A stretch of DNA of 64,000 nt, taken from assembly GCF_016863535.1 (NCBI RefSeq), contig NZ_BOPB01000010.1:124001-188000 (forward strand), read 5' to 3'. A program made the translations under genes and the position numbers. The stretch comes from Micromonospora lutea. GTDB lineage: Bacteria > Actinomycetota > Actinomycetes > Mycobacteriales > Micromonosporaceae. Each line of letters starts with the position of its first letter. Position 1 is the first letter of the stretch. Below, piece after piece: positions 42,640-51,420 of this stretch. Under the pieces are notes generated by a model. The model was given only the letters and a program-made list of their open reading frames with translations. It ran no database searches and was not told the DNA's origin.

Positions 42640-44277
42640 GTGAGCGCCACGCTGATCGCCCGGGACCTCGCCGCCGGGCACGGGGAACGAACCCTCTTCA
42701 CCGGCCTGGACCTCGTGGTCGCGCCCGGCGACGTGGTCGGCCTGGTCGGTGCCAACGGGGCCGGCAAGTCGACGCTGCTGCGTACGCTCGCCGGTCTGTT
42801 GCCGGTCGAGGCTGGCAGCGTGACGGTGAGTCCACCCGGTGCGAGCGTCGGTCACCTGCCGCAGGAGCCGGAGCGCCGGCCCGGGGAGACCGTGCGGGCG
42901 TTCCTGGCCCGCCGCACCGGGGTGACCGGAGCGCAGGCCGCCCTCGACGCGGCGACGGACGCACTGACCGCCGGCACGCCGGGCGCGGACGACGCGTACG
43001 CCGTCGCGTTGGAGAGCTGGCTCGGGCTCGGCGGCGCGGATCTGGACGAGCGGGCCGAGGAGGTGGCCGCCGAGCTGGGACTCGCCGTTGATCTCGATCA
43101 GGAGATGACCAGCCTCTCCGGTGGGCAGGCCGCCCGTGCCGGGTTGGCGTCGCTGCTGCTCAGCCGGTACGACATCTTCCTGCTCGACGAGCCGACGAAC
43201 GATCTCGACCTCGCCGGCCTGGACCGGCTGGAGGACTTCGTCACCGGGCTGCGGGCCGGCACGCTGCTGGTCAGCCACGACCGGGAGTTTCTGGCCCGCA
43301 CGGTGACCTCGGTGCTGGAACTGGACCTGCACCAGCAGCAGGTGAACCACTTCGGTGGCGGATACGCGGCGTACCTGGAGGAACGGGAGGTGGCCCGCCG
43401 CCAGGCGCGCGCCGACTACGAGGAGTACGCCGACACCCGGGCTGCGCTTCAGGCACGGGCGCGTACCCAGCGCTCCTGGATGGAGAAGGGGGTCCGCAAC
43501 GCCCGGCGCAAGGCCACCGACAACGACAAGGTCGGCCGGAAGTTCCGGTCCGAGGCGTCCGAGAAGCAGGCGGCGAAGGCCCGGCAGACCGAACGGCTGA
43601 TCGAGCGCCTGGAGGTGGTGGAGGAGCCACGCAAGGAGTGGGAGCTGCGGATGGAGATCGCCGCCGCGCCCCGCGCCGGCGCCGTCGTGGCCACTCTTCG
43701 CGAGGCCGTGGTACGCCGGGGCGACTTCATCCTCGGTCCGGTGAGTCTTCAGATCGACTGGGCGGACCGGGTGGCGGTGACGGGGGCGAACGGTTCCGGC
43801 AAGTCGACCCTGCTGGCGGCCCTGCTCGGCCGGTTGCCGCTGGACGCCGGCCAGGCCGCCCTCGGCCCGGGTGTGGTGGTCGGCGAGGTGGACCAGGCCC
43901 GGGGCCTGTTCCTCAGCGACGTACCGCTGCTGGACGCCTTCCAGGCCGCGGTGCCGGACCTGTCCCCGGCGGACGCGCGCACCCTGCTGGCCAAGTTCGG
44001 CCTGCGCGCCCAGCACGTGCTGCGACCGGCCGCGACGCTCTCCCCCGGGGAACGGACCCGGGCCGCATTGGCCCTGTTGCAGGGGCGCGGTGTCAACCTG
44101 CTGGTGTTGGACGAGCCGACGAACCACCTCGACCTGCCGGCGATCGAGCAGCTGGAGTCCGCCCTGGCCAGCTTTGCGGGCACGCTGCTGCTGGTGACCC
44201 ACGACCGGCGGATGCTGGAGGCGGTACGCCTCGACCGGCGGTTCCGGGTGGACGCCGGGCGGGTCACCGAGCATTGA
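42640..44277 (+). CDS. ABC-F family ATP-binding protein
   Basis: Soluble protein with two ABC domains, 545 aa. Domain 1: GANGAGKSTLLRTLAGLL, LSGGQAARAGLASLLLS, FLLDEPTNDLD. Linker about 240-320 is rich in Arg/Lys (SWMEKGVRNARRKATDND), the P-site tRNA interaction motif region. Domain 2: GANGSGKSTLLAALLG, LSPGERTRAALALLQ, LVLDEPTNHLDL. No membrane segment. ABC-F proteins act on ribosomes, some giving antibiotic resistance; the subfamily cannot be fixed by eye. GTG start at 42640. Confidence 0.92.
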   Translation: MSATLIARDLAAGHGERTLFTGLDLVVAPGDVVGLVGANGAGKSTLLRTLAGLLPVEAGSVTVSPPGASVGHLPQEPERRPGETVRAFLARRTGVTGAQAALDAATDALTAGTPGADDAYAVALESWLGLGGADLDERAEEVAAELGLAVDLDQEMTSLSGGQAARAGLASLLLSRYDIFLLDEPTNDLDLAGLDRLEDFVTGLRAGTLLVSHDREFLARTVTSVLELDLHQQQVNHFGGGYAAYLEEREVARRQARADYEEYADTRAALQARARTQRSWMEKGVRNARRKATDNDKVGRKFRSEASEKQAAKARQTERLIERLEVVEEPRKEWELRMEIAAAPRAGAVVATLREAVVRRGDFILGPVSLQIDWADRVAVTGANGSGKSTLLAALLGRLPLDAGQAALGPGVVVGEVDQARGLFLSDVPLLDAFQAAVPDLSPADARTLLAKFGLRAQHVLRPAATLSPGERTRAALALLQGRGVNLLVLDEPTNHLDLPAIEQLESALASFAGTLLLVTHDRRMLEAVRLDRRFRVDAGRVTEH

Positions 44278-44293
44278 TCTCCGGCGGGCCGGG

Positions 44294-44313
44294 CCGGACG
44301 ACCCCGGGTCCGG
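44294..44313 (+). terminator. Weak terminator-like hairpin after ABC-F gene
   Basis: CCGGAC/GTCCGG stem of 6 bp with an 8-nt loop, 16 bp after the ABC-F stop. GC-rich, no T-tract. Confidence 0.4.
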
Positions 44314-44413
44314 TCGGGAGTACACCCGGCTGGTGCGTCGACGCGAATTCTGTGGACGTACCAACGCATATCGGTCAACTATCCGGGTAACGGGCGGGCC
44401 GGAGGTGGCCGGC

Positions 44414-45139
44414 ATGGTCGCATTGGCACACACTCCGCCCTCCGCGGAGCGGCTGCGGGCGGTGGACGGGTTCCTCACCGAGGCGTGGACGGACCAGGTC
44501 CGCCACGACGAGCGACTGCGCCCGCTCGATGTCGAGGTCCGCTTCGACCGGGGCGTCGCCCACCTGACCGGAGAGGTCGACGAGCCGGCCCAACTACGAC
44601 TGGTACGCGAGCAGGTCGGCCGGTTGGCCGGCGTCTTCGGCGTCTGGTGCCGGGTCCGGGTAGCTGGACGCGACCCGGTGGTGGTCGACCTGGGCTGCGG
44701 TGCCACCAAGCAGTGGCCGGGCAATCTCGGGCTCGACATCTTTCCCGCGCCCGGGGTGGACGCGGTCGCCGATTTGTCCGGCTCGCTGCCGCTGGCCGAC
44801 GACTCGGTCGACGTGCTGTTCGCGGTACACATCCTGGAGCATCTGATCGACTTCCTGCCCCTGCTGGACGAGTGTCACCGGGTGCTCCGGCCCGGGGGCG
44901 TGCTGCACGTGATGAGCCCCTGGTGGGGTCATGTGAACGCGGTGGCCGATCCGACTCACGTGCGGCTGTTGGACGTGCAGACCGTCAAGGGTGTCTGCGT
45001 GATGCGACCACCAGGCACCCCCCGCTGGTACCCACTGCACGCGGGGAGCGATGGTGCCTCCATCTTCGCCGACCTGACTCCGTTGGGGCCGGACGACGAC
45101 GGCCCCTCCGCCACCCACCTGGCCCGCTTCTTCGACTAG
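44414..45139 (+). CDS. BON domain-methyltransferase fusion
   Basis: A 241-residue protein. Residues about 12-83 form a BON-like domain (LDVEVRFDRGVAHLTGEVDE, QLRLVREQVGRLAGV). Residues from 86 are a class I methyltransferase: VVVDLGCGATKQW (motif I), LGLDIFP, LPLADDSVDVLFAVHILEH, ECHRVLRPGGVLHVM. No signal peptide. ATG 44414 follows GGAGG. Substrate unknown; BON domains elsewhere bind lipids or membranes. Followed by a perfect hairpin terminator. Confidence 0.87.
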   Translation: MVALAHTPPSAERLRAVDGFLTEAWTDQVRHDERLRPLDVEVRFDRGVAHLTGEVDEPAQLRLVREQVGRLAGVFGVWCRVRVAGRDPVVVDLGCGATKQWPGNLGLDIFPAPGVDAVADLSGSLPLADDSVDVLFAVHILEHLIDFLPLLDECHRVLRPGGVLHVMSPWWGHVNAVADPTHVRLLDVQTVKGVCVMRPPGTPRWYPLHAGSDGASIFADLTPLGPDDDGPSATHLARFFD

Positions 45140-45149
45140 CAAGACGGCC

Positions 45150-45182
45150 AATGCCCTGGACACCGCTGGTGTCCAGGGCATT
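45150..45182 (+). terminator. Terminator, 15-bp perfect stem
   Basis: AATGCCCTGGACACC with its exact complement around a GCT loop, 10 bp after the methyltransferase stop, followed by a T-rich stretch (CGTCTGTTT). A convincing intrinsic terminator. Confidence 0.9.
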
Positions 45183-45318
45183 CGTCTGTTTCAGCACAGG
45201 TCACCAATATTTCTCGCCGGTAACACCGGCAGGCCGCGTCATTGATCGACACTGATCGAACCCCGGTAACTCACCGGTAACCAGTGCTCCACCGCACACC
45301 CCCAGCGGAGGTTCGACC

Positions 45319-45855
45319 GTGCACAGACGTCTCGCCACCATCCTCGCCTCGGGCATACTCGCGCTGCTCACCGCCCTCGCCGTGGCCTCCCCCGCCGCGG
45401 CGGCCGTGACTCCAGCACAGAAGCTGTCGGTACTGTCCAGTTGGACCCAGACCAGCGCCAGCAGCTACAACGCCTGGAACTCGGCCCGGCTGAACCGGGC
45501 CCCCTGGGCGGAGTACAACTTCAACTGGTCTACCGACTACTGCTCGTCCAGCCCGGACAACCCACTCGGGTTCACCTTCAACCTCTCCTGCTTCCGCCAC
45601 GACTTCGGCTACCGCAACTACAAGGCGGTGGGCCAGTTCAGCGCCAACAAGTCCCGCCTGGACAGCGCCTTCTACGAGGATCTGAAGCGGGTCTGTGCCA
45701 CCTACAACTCCGTCGTCCGGCCGGCCTGCCTGAGTCTGGCCTGGACCTACTACCAGGCGGTCAACATCTTCGGATCGGTCGCCGCCGTCCAGCAGTCCGA
45801 CATCGATCGGGCCGCTCGGATGAAGGCCGACGCCGAGGCCCGCGCTCGCCGCTGA
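45319..45855 (+). CDS. Secreted prokaryotic phospholipase A2
   Basis: A 178-residue exported enzyme. Signal peptide about 1-29 ends in ASPAAAA. The catalytic His-Asp pair is in CFRHDFGYRNY, the signature of the Streptomyces-type PLA2 (PF09056); paired Cys residues (YCSSSPDN, LSCF, RVCATY, PACLS) suit two disulfides. It hydrolyses the sn-2 ester of phospholipids. GTG start. Own transcription unit between two hairpins. Confidence 0.9.
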   Translation: MHRRLATILASGILALLTALAVASPAAAAVTPAQKLSVLSSWTQTSASSYNAWNSARLNRAPWAEYNFNWSTDYCSSSPDNPLGFTFNLSCFRHDFGYRNYKAVGQFSANKSRLDSAFYEDLKRVCATYNSVVRPACLSLAWTYYQAVNIFGSVAAVQQSDIDRAARMKADAEARARR

Positions 45856-45860
45856 CGAAC

Positions 45861-45899
45861 CCCGAGGGACGCCCGCCGCAGTGCCGGTTGGGCGTCCCT
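45861..45899. terminator. Bidirectional terminator, 12-bp perfect stem
   Basis: CGAGGGACGCCC and GGGCGTCCCTCG flank a 15-nt loop. It lies between the convergent stops of the phospholipase (45855) and the cyclase-NTPase gene (45906). Confidence 0.85.
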
Positions 45900-45905
45900 C
45901 GCGGG

Positions 45906-48734
45906 TCAGGCGTGCTCGGTACGGCGGTCGATGGTGCTGGGTTGGCGCGGAGCGGAGCGATCCGCCCCTGTCGCGAACCGTCCGGAATCGGCCGCCAGAT
46001 CGGGATGCTCGACACCGAGCGCCAACGCGACCGCCTCGTCCAGCCCCAGTTCGGTGCCCTCGCCGTACGCCTCGTCGAAAGCGGCGTCGCCCAGCACCCG
46101 CCGCAGCTCCGCCTGCCGTTCCGCCCAGTACGCCTCGTAGATGCCCGGTGTCGATCGCAGGCCCGCCCGGGTCGCCTGGGCGGCACCGAAGAGCCGGGCC
46201 GCGGTCAACGGGTGGTCACCAACGGCGCAGCGCACCGCGACGGCGTTCAGCGTGTCGCAGGCCCGCCCGTGGAAGCCGTGATTCATCCGCGAGCGGAGCG
46301 CCACCAGCAGATGCTCGTGCGCGGCCACCAGGTCGCCCCGAGCCAGCGCGACCATGCCGAGCAGCATGTCCACCGAACGTCGCCCCCGGTCGACCGGCCG
46401 GGACGCCTCCACCGGCCGGGCCGCACCGAGCAGTTCCGCCGCCTCGTGCAGCGCGCCCCGGCGCCACAGCAACTCGGCCAGCCGGAACACGGCGAACAGG
46501 GCCTCCGACTCGACCCCCTGTTCCTGCGCCCAGTCGATGACCTCCCGGCAGACCCGCTCCGCCTCGGCGAACTGTCCCATGTCGACCAGCGGGGCGGCCC
46601 GACCGGCGAGCACCCGGGCCAGCAGACCGGCGTCCCCGGCCTGACGGGCGGCCGCCTCGGCCCGCTGGGAGAAGCGCAGTTCCTCGCCGAACTCGCCGTC
46701 GCCCCCGGCGTGCAGCGAATGCATGTGGTACGCCGCCGCCAGCTCGTCCTCCGGGATCACCTCGCCGGTCTCGGCCAGCCTTCCGTACAACCGGAACAGC
46801 CAGAGCCGTCCCTCCCGGGCCAGTCCGCGCTCACGCCACCACTGGTCCAGCCCTGCGGCCAGCCGGAGGCCAGCCCGGGCACTACCACCCGTGGCGCACC
46901 AGCGCAGCGCGGCGCGCAGTTCCCCGGCGAGGGGATCCAGCGCGTACAGCGAGAGCGTCACCGGCTGTCCGCCAGGGCCGAGGCGCGCCCGCTCCAGCGC
47001 ATGCGCCGACCAGGCCACGTGCCGGTCACGGGCCGCCTGCTCCTCGCCGGCCTCGGCCAGCCGACGCGCCGCGTAGGCCCGGATCGGGTCGAGCATCCGG
47101 TACGTGCAGCCGGCCGCGTGTGGCTCCGCCAGCACCATGGACTTGTCGACCAACACCGACAGCGGGTCGAGCGGGTCCTCGTCGAGCAGCCACTCCACCG
47201 TCGGCAAGTCGACCGGGCCGGCGAAGACCGCCAGCCAGCGCAGCAGTCGCGCGGCCCGCGGCCCGAGCGTCCGGTAGGACCACGTCACCGTCGCCTGCAT
47301 GGTCAGGTGCCGTTCGACCGCCGAGCGGGCCACCGCCCGGGTGGCCGGAGGCGACGGGCTGACACCGGCTGACGCCGCGACCAGATCGACGGTGTCCCGC
47401 TGACTGCCGGCGTGTCTCCGCTCAGCCGGTGGCGGCAGCGGATCCACGCGGCCGGCGTCGAGCGTGCCGAGCACGTCGTCAAGGCGCTCGGCGAGCTGCC
47501 CCACCGAGAGCACCCGCAGCCGGGCCGCGGCCAACTCGATCGCGAGCGGCAACCCGTCCAGTCGTCGCACCACCCGCCGTACGTCGGCCGACTCGGACGG
47601 GTCGGGCAGTCGGCCGCCCCGGGCCGCCGCCGTGCGGTCCAACAGCAGGGCCACCGCATCGCTCTCGGTGCCGTCAGGTGCCGGATCGACGGACAACGGC
47701 GGGATCCGCCACACCACCTCACCCGGCAGCGCCAGCGGTTCCCGGGTCGTCGCCAGCACCCGCACCCCACCACCACCGGCCAACAGCCGGGACACCGCCT
47801 CGGCGCAGGACGCCGGTTGGGCGTCGCAGGTGTCGAGCACGATCAGCATCCGGCGGGGCGCCGCGTACTCCACCAGCGTGTCGACCATTGGGCGCCCCGG
47901 CTCCGGACGCAACCCGAGCACGGCGGCGACCGCGAACGCGACCAGCCCGGGGTCGGTGACCGCGGCGATGTCGACGAACCAGACCCCGTCCGGGTACTCG
48001 TCGACCAGATCGGTGGCGAACTCCACGGCCAGCCGGGTCTTGCCGCTGCCGCCCGCGCCCAGCACGGTGACCAGTCGATGCCGGGCAACGAGTCGCTTCA
48101 ACTCGGCGCGTTCGGTCTGCCGACCGACGAATGTGGTGACCTGGATCGGCAGGTTGTGCGCCACCGCGTCGGCGGTACGCGGTCGCGGAAACTGCAGCTC
48201 CAGGCCGGGCGCGACGAGTTGGAAGAGCCGCTCCCGGTCGTCGAAGCCACGCAGCCGGTGCAGCCCGAGGTCCAGCAGGGAGGCACCGGCCGGCAGCGGG
48301 TCGGCTCGCCGCGCCGTGGCGGCCGAGCAGAGGATCTGCCCGCCGTGCGCGGCGGCGGCGACCCGGGCCGCCCGGTGCACCTCTGGACTGGCGTACTCGC
48401 CGTCGCGCGGCTCCGCCCAGCCGGTGTGCAGTCCCATCCGGACCCGGGGGGCTGCCTCGGGGGTCGGCCAGTCGTGCTCACCGAGCGCCCGTTGCGCCGT
48501 CAGGCAGGCGGTCAACGCCGCGCCGGCATCGTCGAAGGCGAGAAAGAACGAGTCTCCCTCGGTCAGCAGCTCCGCGCCCTCGGTCGCCGCGATCGTCCGT
48601 CGCAGCAGCCGCCGGTGCTCGGCCAGCACCGGTCGGTAGCCGGGCCCGAGCAACTGCGCCAACCGGGTGGAGCCCTCGATGTCGGTGAAGACGAAAGTCA
48701 CCCAGCCGGTCGGGAGGTGGATCCGTGGCGGCAT
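45906..48734 (-). CDS. Cyclase-domain/NTPase regulator (class III cyclase-like plus AAA)
   Basis: A 942-residue cytoplasmic protein. N-terminus: class III nucleotide cyclase homology domain (VTFVFTDIEGSTRLAQLL, TEGDSFFLAFDDAG) with both metal Asp residues but an altered substrate site. Middle: STAND-type NTPase with Walker A VLGAGGSGKTRLAVEFA and Walker B MLIVLDTCD. C-terminus: about 450 residues of helical TPR-like repeats. No DNA-binding HTH is visible. Starts at ATG 48734 with GGGGGGAGG upstream. Probably a signalling switch; a cyclic-nucleotide product is uncertain. Confidence 0.87.
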   Translation of the reverse strand: MPPRIHLPTGWVTFVFTDIEGSTRLAQLLGPGYRPVLAEHRRLLRRTIAATEGAELLTEGDSFFLAFDDAGAALTACLTAQRALGEHDWPTPEAAPRVRMGLHTGWAEPRDGEYASPEVHRAARVAAAAHGGQILCSAATARRADPLPAGASLLDLGLHRLRGFDDRERLFQLVAPGLELQFPRPRTADAVAHNLPIQVTTFVGRQTERAELKRLVARHRLVTVLGAGGSGKTRLAVEFATDLVDEYPDGVWFVDIAAVTDPGLVAFAVAAVLGLRPEPGRPMVDTLVEYAAPRRMLIVLDTCDAQPASCAEAVSRLLAGGGGVRVLATTREPLALPGEVVWRIPPLSVDPAPDGTESDAVALLLDRTAAARGGRLPDPSESADVRRVVRRLDGLPLAIELAAARLRVLSVGQLAERLDDVLGTLDAGRVDPLPPPAERRHAGSQRDTVDLVAASAGVSPSPPATRAVARSAVERHLTMQATVTWSYRTLGPRAARLLRWLAVFAGPVDLPTVEWLLDEDPLDPLSVLVDKSMVLAEPHAAGCTYRMLDPIRAYAARRLAEAGEEQAARDRHVAWSAHALERARLGPGGQPVTLSLYALDPLAGELRAALRWCATGGSARAGLRLAAGLDQWWRERGLAREGRLWLFRLYGRLAETGEVIPEDELAAAYHMHSLHAGGDGEFGEELRFSQRAEAAARQAGDAGLLARVLAGRAAPLVDMGQFAEAERVCREVIDWAQEQGVESEALFAVFRLAELLWRRGALHEAAELLGAARPVEASRPVDRGRRSVDMLLGMVALARGDLVAAHEHLLVALRSRMNHGFHGRACDTLNAVAVRCAVGDHPLTAARLFGAAQATRAGLRSTPGIYEAYWAERQAELRRVLGDAAFDEAYGEGTELGLDEAVALALGVEHPDLAADSGRFATGADRSAPRQPSTIDRRTEHA

Positions 48735-48750
48735 GCGTGGAACCTCCCCC

Positions 48751-48781
48751 CTGGTCTCGGAACCATACTTCCCGAAACCAG
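48751..48781. promoter_or_regulatory. Candidate operator upstream of cyclase-NTPase gene
   Basis: Near-perfect inverted repeat: on the plus strand CTGGTCTCGGAA, a CCATAC spacer, then TTCCCGAAACCAG. It lies 17 bp upstream of the ATG at 48734, just before the ribosome site. No regulator gene is adjacent. Confidence 0.5.
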
Positions 48782-48898
48782 ATCATCACGCATCGTAAGA
48801 ACGGCCGGCCGAGACTCCGACCCAAGGTGCCATCGGACCCTGCGTCCGGGCAAGGCCGGCATCACCCGTACCACCATCGACGAACGGTGTCGACGTGG

Positions 48899-49117
48899 TC
48901 AGCAGCCGCAACCACCACCGCAGCAGCCGCCACCGGCTGGTGCCGGCGAGGCACCGGACCCGCCACCGCCGCGACCGGTGACCGCGACTGTGGAGAGCAG
49001 CTTCACGGTGTCGGCGTGCCCCTGTGGGCAGGGCGCCGGCTCGCCGGCCTGCGCCATCGGACGGTTGACCTCGAAGGTGTCGCCGCAGGCGCGACAACGG
49101 AACTCGTACCGGGGCAT
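48899..49117 (-). CDS. FmdB-family zinc ribbon protein
   Basis: A 72-residue protein opening with MPRYEFRCRACGDTFEV, the conserved FmdB/CxxC regulatory zinc ribbon. The second ligand pair is in APCPQGHAD (CPxGH). The tail is Gly-rich and ends in a Cys-rich cluster (GGGCCGGGCGC), which could bind metal. Function is not established. It is divergent from the lytic transglycosylase gene. Confidence 0.88.
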   Translation of the reverse strand: MPRYEFRCRACGDTFEVNRPMAQAGEPAPCPQGHADTVKLLSTVAVTGRGGGGSGASPAPAGGGCCGGGCGC

Positions 49118-49155
49118 GGCATCAGCCTACGACCGCACCTGACGTCAGCGCAGAC

Positions 49156-50313
49156 ATGGGTAATACTCGACGGGTGGCAGACGGCGAAGAGCGCACGATC
49201 CTTCGGCCCCTCCGACCGGCCACGCCGCGCGCCGGTTCCGCCGGTGGCCCGGACGGGCCGGCGACCGGGCTGCCCCGGCCCCGCCGACCCACGTTGGAGT
49301 CCGAGACGACCGGGCCGGATGACGTTTCCGCCGCCGGGTCGGCGCCGAAGACCGCGGTCGAGGAGTCCACTCCGGAAACCGCTGCACCGACAGCCCGACG
49401 CCGCCGGACGCGCTTCGCGCACGCCGTACGCCTGCCAGGGCCGCGCGCCGCGGCCCGGGCGACCCGCGACTGGTCCCGTCGGCCCAGTGGACGGCTGACC
49501 CTACCCGGCGTGTTCCTGCTCGCCCTGGTCGCCGCGACCGCCACGGTCGGCGCGCTGCTGGTGCCCGCGACCCTCGGCAGCCCGCGTCCGGTGGCGGCGG
49601 ACGCCACCGCCGATCTGCCCGACGCGCTGCCCAGCGACCTGCCACCAACCGGTGCGGTACCGCCACCGGGGCAGTTCCCGCCACCCACCGCGACCCTCCC
49701 GCCGGGCGCGACCCCGCCCGGTGCCGCGCCGGCCGGTGGCCGCCCGTCCGATGCCCTGGCCGGTTGGGCCCGTGACACGGGCGCCAAGGTCGGCATCGAC
49801 CCGATCGCCATGCAGGCGTACGGCTACGCCGAACTGGTGCTCGCCGAAACCGATCGCAGCTGCGGCCTGAGCTGGACCACGTTGGCCGCGATCGGTCTGG
49901 TCGAGTCCCGCCACGGCCAGGCCAACAACGCCCAGCTCGGTGCGGACGGTCGAGCGGTCCCGGAGATCATCGGCCTGCCGCTGGACGGCCAGGGCGGCCG
50001 GATGCGGATCGCCGACACCGATCGGGGTGAGCTGGACCGCGACACCACCTACGACCGGGCGATCGGGCCGATGCAGTTCATCCCGACCACCTGGCAGGAA
50101 ATCGGCGCCGACGCGGACAACGACGGACGCAAGGACCCGCACAACATCCACGACGCCGCGCTGGCCGCCGGCATGTACCTGTGCAAGGGCGGCAGGAACC
50201 TCACCATTCCGGGTGACTGGTGGAACGCGATCCTGTCGTACAACGACGTCCGCAGGTACGCCCAGGACGTCTTCGACGCCGCCAACCGGTACGGACAGGC
50301 CAGTCGCACGTGA
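49156..50313 (+). CDS. Membrane-anchored lytic transglycosylase
   Basis: A 385-residue protein. A long basic, Arg/Pro-rich cytoplasmic N-terminus (about 1-112), a membrane segment (LTLPGVFLLALVAATATVGA), a Pro/Thr-rich spacer and an SLT_2-type (MltB-like) catalytic domain: Glu in LAAIGLVESRHG, then YDRAIGPMQFIPTTWQEIG and NIHDAALAAGMYLC, AILSYND. It cleaves peptidoglycan glycan strands. ATG 49156 or GTG 49174 may start it; neither has a strong ribosome site. Confidence 0.9.
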   Translation: MGNTRRVADGEERTILRPLRPATPRAGSAGGPDGPATGLPRPRRPTLESETTGPDDVSAAGSAPKTAVEESTPETAAPTARRRRTRFAHAVRLPGPRAAARATRDWSRRPSGRLTLPGVFLLALVAATATVGALLVPATLGSPRPVAADATADLPDALPSDLPPTGAVPPPGQFPPPTATLPPGATPPGAAPAGGRPSDALAGWARDTGAKVGIDPIAMQAYGYAELVLAETDRSCGLSWTTLAAIGLVESRHGQANNAQLGADGRAVPEIIGLPLDGQGGRMRIADTDRGELDRDTTYDRAIGPMQFIPTTWQEIGADADNDGRKDPHNIHDAALAAGMYLCKGGRNLTIPGDWWNAILSYNDVRRYAQDVFDAANRYGQASRT

Positions 50314-50382
50314 AGTGATCGTCCGCATACATTGGAGAACTGGACACTTCCCCCCGGCAGCGGTTAGCGGCAAGCTAGACAG

Positions 50383-51402
50383 GTGATGGTGCGCGAGTGG
50401 GACCCCAGGACCGCGTCGTCCGCCGAGATCGCGTCGCTGCTGGACACGCTGAACGCGGTCCTGGCGGCTGATCTCCCGCAGGATCCGCCGTGGCGGGAGA
50501 GTTGCCTGCGGGAGTACCTCGCCGAGGTGATGCCCGGCGAACGACGGATCTCCTGGGTCGCCCAGGATGATCCGGACGCCGACGGCCGGCCGGGAGCCAT
50601 CCTCGGCCAGGTGCACGTGTTGCTGCTCGGCAACATCGGTGTGCTGGAGGTCCTGGTCCACCCGTCCGTGCGGCGCAGCGGCCTGGGCCGTGACCTCGTT
50701 CTGCGCGCGGCCCGACGGGTCTACCAGGAGGGCTTCGAGTCGATCGGGGTGGAGGTGGTCGGCGACACTCCCGCCGTCGCCTTCTACGAGTCGCTCGGCT
50801 TCAGCCGGGAGTACGTCGAGACCCGCAGCGTCCTGGACCTCGCCGGTGTCGACTGGGCAGAGTTGGCGGAGATGTCCACCGGGGTCGGCGAGGGCTACCG
50901 CGTCCAGTTCCACCCCGGTGGCCCACCGGACGAGCTGATCGAGACGTACGCACGGGCCAAGGCCGAGGCCCGGGACATCGAGGACGGCGAGCTACGACCC
51001 AGTTCGTACGATCCGCAGCGGCTCCGGGACAGCCTCGACTGCCTGCACCGGCGGGGCATGAAGCCGTACATCGTGCTCGCCCTGCACGAGCGGACCGGCG
51101 AGGTGGCCGGCCTGACCGAGGTGGTCGTGCCGGCTCAGCACCCGACCCGCGCCGACCAGTACGACACGATCGTGGTGCAGGACCACCGTGGCCACGGCAT
51201 CGATCGGGCGATCAAAGCGCGGATGCTGCTGGAGTTGCGCTCGGCCGAGCCGCAACTGACCGAGGTGCAGACCTGGAACGCCCAGGCAAACGAGGCCATG
51301 CTCAAGGTCAACGCCGAGCTTGGCTACCGCACCGACCGGGACTGGTGCGAATACAGCGTCGATGTCGCCGAACTGGTTCACCGCCTCGACGCGACGCGTT
51401 GA
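50383..51402 (+). CDS. Tandem GNAT acetyltransferase
   Basis: A 339-residue protein with two GNAT folds. The N-terminal one has the full acetyl-CoA motif VLEVLVHPSVRRSGLGRDLV and VVGDTPAVAFYESLGFSREY. The C-terminal one is degenerate: VVQDHRGHGIDRAIKARML and NEAMLKVNAELGYRT. The layout resembles mycothiol synthase MshD, but mshD is usually elsewhere, so the substrate is open. Starts at GTG 50383 or ATG 50386; only 69 bp separate it from the transglycosylase stop, with no clear ribosome site. Confidence 0.87.
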   Translation: MMVREWDPRTASSAEIASLLDTLNAVLAADLPQDPPWRESCLREYLAEVMPGERRISWVAQDDPDADGRPGAILGQVHVLLLGNIGVLEVLVHPSVRRSGLGRDLVLRAARRVYQEGFESIGVEVVGDTPAVAFYESLGFSREYVETRSVLDLAGVDWAELAEMSTGVGEGYRVQFHPGGPPDELIETYARAKAEARDIEDGELRPSSYDPQRLRDSLDCLHRRGMKPYIVLALHERTGEVAGLTEVVVPAQHPTRADQYDTIVVQDHRGHGIDRAIKARMLLELRSAEPQLTEVQTWNAQANEAMLKVNAELGYRTDRDWCEYSVDVAELVHRLDATR

Positions 51403-51420
51403 CCGGTCGATGTCCGGCTG

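Noticed and set aside
42052..44832. 926-codon minus-strand open frame
   Set aside because: It is antisense to the ABC-F gene and the ROK kinase. Composition follows the third-position GC bias and no domain is recognisable.
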